This document shows positions 13,945 to 19,452 of a DNA stretch of 19,452 nt, one piece after another. The DNA is taken from the NCBI GenBank assembly GCA_024405075.1, contig JAKSPG010000007.1, positions 1 through 19,452 on the forward strand, written 5' to 3'. The position numbers and the translations under genes are program-made. Within the stretch, counting starts at the first letter, position 1. Every line of letters begins with the position of its first letter. The notes below the pieces were generated by a model. That model did not search any database. It had not been told where the DNA came from and saw only the letters and a list, made by a program, of their open reading frames with translations. The stretch comes from Elusimicrobiaceae bacterium. GTDB taxonomy: Bacteria; Elusimicrobiota; Elusimicrobia; Elusimicrobiales; Elusimicrobiaceae.

Positions 13945-15269
13945 TATTTTCTCCCCCAGTATTGGTTTGGATCTACAATTTGCAATTTGTTGATTTTTGT
14001 TTGCTGCGGAGTTTTTTGAGACACCGCAGTTTGTGTAGTTGCCGCGGATTGCGGTTGCGCGGTTGTTTTGAGCGGAGGTAAAACTTCCGGCCCCATGCCG
14101 TCGGCCGGAGGTAATTCCTTAACCACGGCATCCACTGGCGGCAACTGCTGGACCTGGTGCGCTTTTTGTAAATCGTGCAACCAGACGTTTTGTAACACAC
14201 TTACTTTGTTAAATGGCATTCCATACGCCCGATAAAGTGCCTGGTGCAAGGGAGTATTACTTTTTAACTCGTTACAAAACTTATAAAACTCATCGCGAGG
14301 GTGACGGTTAAGCAGATAATCTACAATACTGTAAGCCTGCGTATACCACAACTCCGCTTTGGAAGTATCATACGAATTTAAATCTTCGGTGGCGGTCATT
14401 TCTTCTAACGGAATAATCTCACCGGATAAAATACGTTCTATACTGTGTTCAATCCAACGCGGTTTTTGTTTGGAGGCGTAAATTTGCATATATACGGCCA
14501 TTCCCTCACTGAGCCATAACGGGGATATTGTCGGTAGAAAATAACCGTCAAAGTACAAGTGTGTTAGTTCGTGTACCGACAGCGCATAAAAACTGCTGCC
14601 TTCAATCACATACATCGTATCGGCCTGCAAATCCGAAGAAGCACCTGACCAGGATGGCAAATGGGTAAACTGGTGGTAACTCTCGCGGCGATCAAACAGC
14701 ATGACCAATATTTTGTTGGGTTTAACCAAAATAGTAAACGGAGTTAAATCCAACATCAAATTACCGTGGATAGTATCTAAAATTGTTTTGATTCTGGGTG
14801 TTACCGGGTTCGCTTCGCGGTAAATTAGATAATTAAACGTATCTCCCGTTAAAAACCCGGGCGGCGGCGGAGCCCAGCGCACTTTGCGGGCAGAATCTTG
14901 CGGGCGGATGGCCTGGGTGGGAATTTCTTCCAGTTGGTTAGCCGGTTCCGAACCGACGCGGGCAATGTTTTCCAACCCGGAAATAAGACTGTTCAGCGAT
15001 TTTTCATCTGCGGAGGCTGTGGTATGTTCCGTATCCGAAGCCGGCGGCGGTACGTTAATATCCGGGCGCAACTCCTGCGCGTGGCCGCGTTGGTCCTCTT
15101 GAGTTGGCAAAGTGACGGGTGTGTTCGGCTGTCTTCTGGAAAACCGCGGCCGCTCCGAGAACATGGCCCGCATTACCCCGCGCAAATCCCACGCTTCGCT
15201 AGCAGCTAAACTGACACTGCCCAAGATAGCCAACAAACATAGGGTTTTAAAAAATGATTTTCCACTCAT
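13944..15269 (-). CDS. Secreted gluzincin-type metallopeptidase (peptidase MA-like)
   Basis: The 441-residue protein starts with a signal peptide (MSGKSFFKTLCLLAILGSVSL, probable cleavage near residue 23-26). Residues about 30-140 are low-complexity and Pro-rich. The catalytic domain contains SVHELTHLYF with the zinc-binding HELTH at 233-237 and the downstream third ligand Glu255 in LSEGMAVY, the HExxH-(17)-E layout of gluzincins such as peptidase_MA. The tail after about 375 is again Pro/Gln/Thr-rich. It should act in the periplasm or outside the cell; the substrate is unknown. It overlaps rsmG by four bases (ATGA) and rsmH by one base, so it is firmly embedded in this operon, an unusual place for a peptidase. 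A role in envelope or wall maturation is only a guess from context. Confidence 0.85.
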   Translation of the reverse strand: MSGKSFFKTLCLLAILGSVSLAASEAWDLRGVMRAMFSERPRFSRRQPNTPVTLPTQEDQRGHAQELRPDINVPPPASDTEHTTASADEKSLNSLISGLENIARVGSEPANQLEEIPTQAIRPQDSARKVRWAPPPPGFLTGDTFNYLIYREANPVTPRIKTILDTIHGNLMLDLTPFTILVKPNKILVMLFDRRESYHQFTHLPSWSGASSDLQADTMYVIEGSSFYALSVHELTHLYFDGYFLPTISPLWLSEGMAVYMQIYASKQKPRWIEHSIERILSGEIIPLEEMTATEDLNSYDTSKAELWYTQAYSIVDYLLNRHPRDEFYKFCNELKSNTPLHQALYRAYGMPFNKVSVLQNVWLHDLQKAHQVQQLPPVDAVVKELPPADGMGPEVLPPLKTTAQPQSAATTQTAVSQKTPQQTKINKLQIVDPNQYWGRK

Positions 15270-15916
15270 ACACGTTCCTTGTTAAATACTACCAAGTACC
15301 TGGTTCTAAGGTCCGAGGGTAACTGATAGCCGACGGACGATTGCAATACCGCGCCCTGTTTTTCAACGGCCGCTTGCGGCAGCTGGGGCTTTTCCCCCTG
15401 GTAAGCGATAAAAGCCCCGCCAGGTTTGACGGCTCCCAAACAAACGCTTAAAATATCTGGCAGTTGCCCCATGGCGCGCTCTGTCACAAAATCGGCCTGC
15501 AGGCTCTTATCTTCTCCCAAGCGTACGTTTTTAACTTGTACATTTTTGATACCTAACTGTAAAATGGTCCAATTCATAAACGCACAACGTTTTTCAATAC
15601 TCTCTACCAGCGTTACCTGTGCTTGCGGCAATGCTAAAGCCAACGTGATACCGATATACCCCGCACCGCTGCCTGCATCCAAAAGCGAAAAAGTCTGCCG
15701 TTCTTGCTCGTTAGCCAGTTGTTGCACGCAAGCCGCTCCTTGCAAACCGTCGCAAATGTGACGGCAAAGGACTTCTTCCAAATCGGCCGCACTTGTTAAA
15801 TTGAGCATATCTTTTTTTTGCCAAACGAGTTGGGCATACTGCACCAGTTTTTCCGCTTGTAACGGCGTAAGCGGCAGAGAAAGTTGACGCGCAAAATCAA
15901 GCAGTTTTCTGGGCAT
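15266..15916 (-). CDS. rsmG: 16S rRNA (guanine(527)-N(7))-methyltransferase RsmG
   Basis: RsmG (GidB) methylates N7 of G527 in 16S rRNA. The 216-residue protein carries the typical N-terminal helical part and LNLTSAADLEEVLCRHICDGL, the SAM-binding loop LLDAGSGAGYIGITLAL, VTLVESIEKRCAFM, and VTERAMGQLPDIL. The start is ATG 15916, seven bases after a strong GGAGG ribosome binding site; the frame continues 62 codons further upstream but those residues are just mnmG read in another frame. It overlaps the mnmG end by 20 bases and the metallopeptidase start by four, so coupled translation is likely. Confidence 0.95.
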   Translation of the reverse strand: MPRKLLDFARQLSLPLTPLQAEKLVQYAQLVWQKKDMLNLTSAADLEEVLCRHICDGLQGAACVQQLANEQERQTFSLLDAGSGAGYIGITLALALPQAQVTLVESIEKRCAFMNWTILQLGIKNVQVKNVRLGEDKSLQADFVTERAMGQLPDILSVCLGAVKPGGAFIAYQGEKPQLPQAAVEKQGAVLQSSVGYQLPSDLRTRYLVVFNKERV

Positions 15917-17687
15917 TTTTAAGCCTCCTAAACCGTTCAATATGCACCGCAAGCAGTTGAATATCCGACGGGGTAACCCCCGGTATCCGGCTGGCCTGAC
16001 CCAGTGTTTGCGGTTTAACTTCACGCAGTTTAACAGAACTTTCAAACAAAATACCGCGCACAGAGGAAGGGTCAAATCCCTCCGGGATTTTAATGGCGTC
16101 AATTTCAGCTAATTTTTCGGCATCTTTTTTATTGCGCTCGTAATAGCCCTCGTACTTGTGGTGAATTTCCGCATGCGTGCGGGCCTTGGACAACGACCAG
16201 GGAAACAGATCCCCCTCGTTAGAAACCGAAGTGTTCAAATTCGCTTTTAGTTTATCTGTCAACAAGCGGTATTTCTCAAACGCCGCTTCGTATTTTTTGT
16301 CTAACAACCCCAGTTTAAACGCATGGGGCATTAAACGTAAATCGGCGTTGTCGTTACGTAGTAAAATACGGTACTCGGCCCGGGACGTAAACATTCGGTA
16401 AGGCTCATTAACGCCTTTGGTAACCAGATCATCAATTAGGACACCGATATACGCTTCGTCACGCCGTAAGACAAACGGCGCTTTGCTTTGCACTTTTAGT
16501 GCGGCATTTATCCCGGCCATGAGGCCTTGTCCGCCGGCTTCTTCATAACCGGTCGTGCCATTGATTTGGCCTGCACAAAATAATCCAGGTACAATTTTGC
16601 TTTCCAACTGCGGGTACAAGTCAATGGGGTCAGCGCAATCGTACTCCACCGCGTAGCCCATGCGTGTAATGGAAGCGTTTTTCATGCCGGGTACAGAAGC
16701 AATCAGCGCGCGTTGTACATCTTCGGGCATGCTGGTTGAGAAACCTTGAATATAATATTCTTCCGTGTGGGCACCTTCTGGCTCTAAAAATAACGGGTGG
16801 GAAGTGACTTCCGGGAATTTTTTAATTTTATCCTCTACCGACGGGCAATACCGCGGCCCTTGGCTGTGGATATTGCCGCCATACATGGCAGAGCGTTGGA
16901 AATTTTCGCGCAAGATTTTGTCGGTAGCCAAGGTGGTATGCGTGATGTAGCAACTTAAAAAATTCCGCTTTTGTTGCTCTTTCTCATCTGTAAAATGGGA
17001 CATGGGTTGTAATGGATTGTCCGACGGTTGCAGGCGGAATTTGGAGTAATCCAGCCCGCGCGCGTTGATACGCATCGGAGTACCTGTTTTAAAGCGCATG
17101 AGGTGCAAGCCAAGTTCTGCACTTAAATTTTTAGAAAGCAGGTTAGACGGCATATCATTATACCGACCGCCAGGGGTCATTACCGTGCCGATGTGGATTG
17201 TTCCACCCAAAAAAGTACCTGTTGTTAAAATAACGGTTTTGGTTTTGTACAGTGTATCACGCAGTGTCAGCACGCCGCTCACGTCCCCGTCCGAGGTGGT
17301 AATTTTTACAGCTTCATCTTGCATGATTTCCAAATGGGGTTGGAGCTCTAAAAAGTGCTTAAAAGTGAATTGGTAGACTTTTTTATCGCACTGCACGCGC
17401 GGGGAGTGAACGGCCGGGCCTTTACCCGTATTAAGCATGTGGTAGTGCAGGGCGGAAAAATCGGTTACCCGGCCCATCGCCCCGCCGAGCGCGTCAATTT
17501 CGCGCACGATTTGGCCTTTGGCAATACCGCCGATAGACGGGTTGCACGACATTTGTGCAATAGTATCCAAATTTTGCGTAAGCAGTAAGGTTTTGGCCCC
17601 CAACTTGGCCGCCGCAAGCGCGGCCTCGCACCCGGCGTGTCCGCCGCCGATTACCACTACGTCATATTGAGTTTCACAAACAAACAT
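15897..17687 (-). CDS. mnmG: tRNA U34 carboxymethylaminomethyl-modification enzyme, FAD subunit MnmG
   Basis: MnmG (GidA) with MnmE installs the cmnm5 group on the wobble uridine of several tRNAs, using FAD and NADH. The 596-residue product has the N-terminal dinucleotide loop VVIGGGHAGCEAALAAAKLG (11-30), MSCNPSIGGIAKGQIVREIDALGG, TGTFLGGTIHIG, GRYNDMPSN, FKTGTPMRI, the ARGLDYSKF segment, AGQINGTTGYEEAGGQGLMAGINAAL split across the FAD domain, and EYRILLRNDNADLRL. The C-terminal helical domain that binds MnmE is present. It starts three bases after mnmE with only a weak G-rich ribosome binding site, which suggests translational coupling. Confidence 0.97.
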   Translation of the reverse strand: MFVCETQYDVVVIGGGHAGCEAALAAAKLGAKTLLLTQNLDTIAQMSCNPSIGGIAKGQIVREIDALGGAMGRVTDFSALHYHMLNTGKGPAVHSPRVQCDKKVYQFTFKHFLELQPHLEIMQDEAVKITTSDGDVSGVLTLRDTLYKTKTVILTTGTFLGGTIHIGTVMTPGGRYNDMPSNLLSKNLSAELGLHLMRFKTGTPMRINARGLDYSKFRLQPSDNPLQPMSHFTDEKEQQKRNFLSCYITHTTLATDKILRENFQRSAMYGGNIHSQGPRYCPSVEDKIKKFPEVTSHPLFLEPEGAHTEEYYIQGFSTSMPEDVQRALIASVPGMKNASITRMGYAVEYDCADPIDLYPQLESKIVPGLFCAGQINGTTGYEEAGGQGLMAGINAALKVQSKAPFVLRRDEAYIGVLIDDLVTKGVNEPYRMFTSRAEYRILLRNDNADLRLMPHAFKLGLLDKKYEAAFEKYRLLTDKLKANLNTSVSNEGDLFPWSLSKARTHAEIHHKYEGYYERNKKDAEKLAEIDAIKIPEGFDPSSVRGILFESSVKLREVKPQTLGQASRIPGVTPSDIQLLAVHIERFRRLKNAQKTA

Positions 17688-17690
17688 CTT

Positions 17691-19040
17691 TTATTTCCCC
17701 ATACAAAATTTAGAAAAGATAACTCCCAACACGTCATCAGGCGTTACTTCGCCCAGTAAATCTTTTAAGTGTGTGAGTGCGCCGCGCAAGTGTTCCGCAT
17801 AAATTTCACCACCGGCTTTTTTTTCTAACTGCACCAGTGCCGTTTCCAACTCTGTTTGCGCGCGTAAAAGTGCCTCATAATGGCGCAAGTTGGAAAGGAC
17901 CAGGCCATCTTCCGGTGCGGAGTTTAGCGGCGCGGTCAACGCATTTTTGAGAAATTCAATCCCCGTTCCTTTTTTACACGAAACGGTAAACTGCGTGTAC
18001 GACGATAAGTTGGCCAAATCCGGGGTACCGGCAGACGGTTTATCCGATTTATTAAGCACAATAAGGGTGCGCTTGTTTTCTTGTTGGATATCGGCCCACA
18101 GTTGTTTTTCTTCTGCCGTAACCGGGCGAGATGTATCCAGCACAAATAAAATTACATCTGCTTTTTCCAGAGCGCGTTTACTGCGGCGCATGCCTTCTTC
18201 TTCGGCGACATCCAACGCGTGAGAACGGATTCCGGCGGTATCGGTTAAGATAATTTTTTGACCGTTTAATTCCAACATTTCTTCTACCGTATCACGCGTA
18301 GTACCGCAGATATCGGTTACAATAGCCCGGTCAAAACCGACCAGTGCGTTAAGCAAGCTGGATTTACCGCTATTGGGTGCGCCGATAATGGCCACTTTAA
18401 GCCCGTCTTTAATTAAGCGACCGACGGAAAAGGTATCAAGCAAGGTTTGGATATTTTGTAAAACGTCGGTTAGTTGTGTGCGGATAAATTCGGGGGATAA
18501 ACGGGGCATTTCTTCATCTACATCGTCTAGGCGTACCTCAATTTGGGCTAACAGTTCGGTTAGTTTGATTTTCATTTCGCCCAAACGCTCGCTCAATTTG
18601 CCGTCCAAAGATGCCATTGCCACGCGGTGCGCGGCCCGGTTTGCGGCGGCAATTAAATCGCATAGCCCCTGCGCTTCTACGAGGTCCATTTTCCCGTTTA
18701 AAAAAGCGCGCTCCGAAAATTCCCCCCGCTTGGCCGGAGTTGCCCCATTTTCACACAATAATTCCAACAAACGGCCGGTAATATAGGGCGAAGCGTGCAA
18801 GGCAAATTCTACCACGTCTTCCCCTGTGAAAGAATGAGGGGCTTTAAAGTAGGTAACGAGGGCTTTATCCAGTACGGTTTTATCGTCGTAAAGCGTGCAA
18901 AAAATCTGGCGGCGCGGTTCCAAGGAATCGGCCTTACGGGTCAGCAGTTTTAACAAGTCAAGCGCACGCGGGCCGGACAGCCGCACAAGCGCCACTGCCC
19001 CCCCCTGTCCGCTAGCCAAAGCACAGATGGTAGATTGCAT
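17691..19040 (-). CDS. mnmE: tRNA modification GTPase MnmE
   Basis: MnmE (TrmE) is the folate-binding GTPase partner of MnmG in wobble-uridine modification. The 449-residue protein has the N-terminal formyl-THF domain (PHSFTGEDVVEF at 68-79), a helical domain, and an inserted G domain with G1 GAPNSGKSS (220-228), G2 in DICGTTRDT, G3 DTAG (267-270) and G4 NKSD (330-333). It ends with CMGK, the conserved C-x-G-K catalytic tail. It is the first gene of the long minus-strand block, lying just after a terminator for the pilin-like gene. The ATG at 19040 has no Shine-Dalgarno; the AT-rich 26 bases before it contain TAAAAT, so a short-leader or leaderless transcript is possible. Confidence 0.97.
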   Translation of the reverse strand: MQSTICALASGQGGAVALVRLSGPRALDLLKLLTRKADSLEPRRQIFCTLYDDKTVLDKALVTYFKAPHSFTGEDVVEFALHASPYITGRLLELLCENGATPAKRGEFSERAFLNGKMDLVEAQGLCDLIAAANRAAHRVAMASLDGKLSERLGEMKIKLTELLAQIEVRLDDVDEEMPRLSPEFIRTQLTDVLQNIQTLLDTFSVGRLIKDGLKVAIIGAPNSGKSSLLNALVGFDRAIVTDICGTTRDTVEEMLELNGQKIILTDTAGIRSHALDVAEEEGMRRSKRALEKADVILFVLDTSRPVTAEEKQLWADIQQENKRTLIVLNKSDKPSAGTPDLANLSSYTQFTVSCKKGTGIEFLKNALTAPLNSAPEDGLVLSNLRHYEALLRAQTELETALVQLEKKAGGEIYAEHLRGALTHLKDLLGEVTPDDVLGVIFSKFCMGK

Positions 19041-19066
19041 ATAAATATTTTATCAATTTTAAGGCG

Positions 19067-19098
19067 TAAAAACACCCCTTTTTTTAGGGGTGTTTTAC
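19067..19098 (-). terminator. Intrinsic terminator after the right-edge pilin-like gene
   Basis: AAAACACCCCT (19069-19079) pairs perfectly with AGGGGTGTTTT (19086-19096) around a T6 loop. Read on the minus strand the stem is followed by a T-run and lies nine bases after the stop of the pilin-like gene at 19107. It separates that gene from mnmE. On the plus strand it also has trailing T residues within the stem, but no plus-strand gene needs it. Confidence 0.88.
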
Positions 19099-19106
19099 AG
19101 GGGAAT

Positions 19107-19452
19107 TTAGTTGGATAGGGAATAGGCCCGCCCGTCATTTCCCTCACTGACAAGTCTGCCTTTGAACAGTTGAGCACAATACGAGCCCGCGGCCAAATTT
19201 TTATCAAAGGCCACCTGGGCACTCGTTTTTTCAATACACAGGATTTCTTGTGTAGGAAGTCCGAAAGTCGCGCTTTTAAACGAATATACAAATCCAGCCC
19301 CTTTGTATTTTCCAGTTAAGCGGCCTATGTGAAAATTGACATAGCTATTTATGTTGCGGATTTGTAAACTCCAATCGTGATTTGGTTTAGTATCTTGCAT
19401 AGCGTTTAAAAATGGCGTATTTCCTGTCCACGGGATATCTATGGGGAGTTCG
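19107..19452 (-). CDS. C-terminal part of a type IV pilin-like protein (partial)
   Basis: The minus-strand frame is open to the right edge and ends in a TAA at 19109-19107, giving 114 visible residues; the ATG at 19400 is internal because the frame continues upstream (ELPIDIPWTGNTPFLNAM). No N-terminus is visible. The pattern, a head domain of a secreted protein with paired Cys (EILCIEKT and GSYCAQLFKG) and a Gly/Ser-rich end (SEGNDGRAYSLS), resembles the C-terminal half of the Elusimicrobium pilin-like proteins, often with an Ile-Pro-Trp segment near residue 80. This is recognition by pattern; the diagnostic prepilin leader would lie outside the window. A terminator follows. Confidence 0.6.
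   Translation of the reverse strand, partial: ELPIDIPWTGNTPFLNAMQDTKPNHDWSLQIRNINSYVNFHIGRLTGKYKGAGFVYSFKSATFGLPTQEILCIEKTSAQVAFDKNLAAGSYCAQLFKGRLVSEGNDGRAYSLSN

Noticed and set aside
15917..16102. Longer rsmG start at 16102
   Set aside because: The extension lies inside mnmG in another frame, and GGAGG precedes the ATG at 15916.

Overview
The window looks like the chromosome of an Elusimicrobiota bacterium (a gut Elusimicrobium-like lineage). The main clue is a stand-alone type IV pilin with a KG^FTLIELLVVVVIIG start, plus the tail of a second pilin-like protein at the right edge. Such dispersed pilin genes are a known trait of this phylum. Base composition looks moderate (about mid-40s % GC, by eye). 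The taxonomic call is inference, not proof.

Layout. Positions 1-2564 hold the start of a minus-strand gene, a Gln-rich coiled-coil protein, tyrS, and mltG on the plus strand. Positions 2572-5298 (minus) hold a two-gene surface-glycan unit: a DUF115/GT42-like protein, then an unusual fusion of a left-handed beta-helix acetyltransferase with a GT4 glycosyltransferase. Positions 5299-5739 have no gene but are packed with inverted repeats that form two mutually exclusive folds, followed by a strong promoter for the pilin (5740-6291). A bidirectional terminator separates the pilin from a long, tightly packed minus-strand block (19040 down to 6350): mnmE, mnmG, rsmG, a secreted HExxH metallopeptidase, rsmH, ftsL, ftsI, murF, mraY, ftsW, murG. 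This joins the mnmE-mnmG-rsmG tRNA/rRNA modification genes to a shortened division and cell wall (dcw) cluster with no murE, murD, murC, ftsQ, ftsA or ftsZ.

The most striking observation is that three peptidoglycan genes are each broken by one lesion while otherwise being near full length and well conserved. mltG has an in-frame amber codon in its membrane anchor. murF has an in-frame ochre codon between its UDP-substrate domain and its ATPase domain. murG has a one-base frameshift just before its GTGGY motif. mraY also carries a Gly-to-Ser change in its MGDTGSL motif. No lesion is visible in the tRNA/rRNA modification, glycan or division genes. Either peptidoglycan synthesis is being lost in this lineage, or the assembly has errors. 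TAG is used as a normal terminator in the window (pilin, ftsL), so simple amber recoding is unlikely.

The second notable element is the structured intergenic region 5344-5578. Read on the minus strand, it has the layout of a terminator/antiterminator switch placed just upstream of the glycan genes; it could also be an independent structured RNA.
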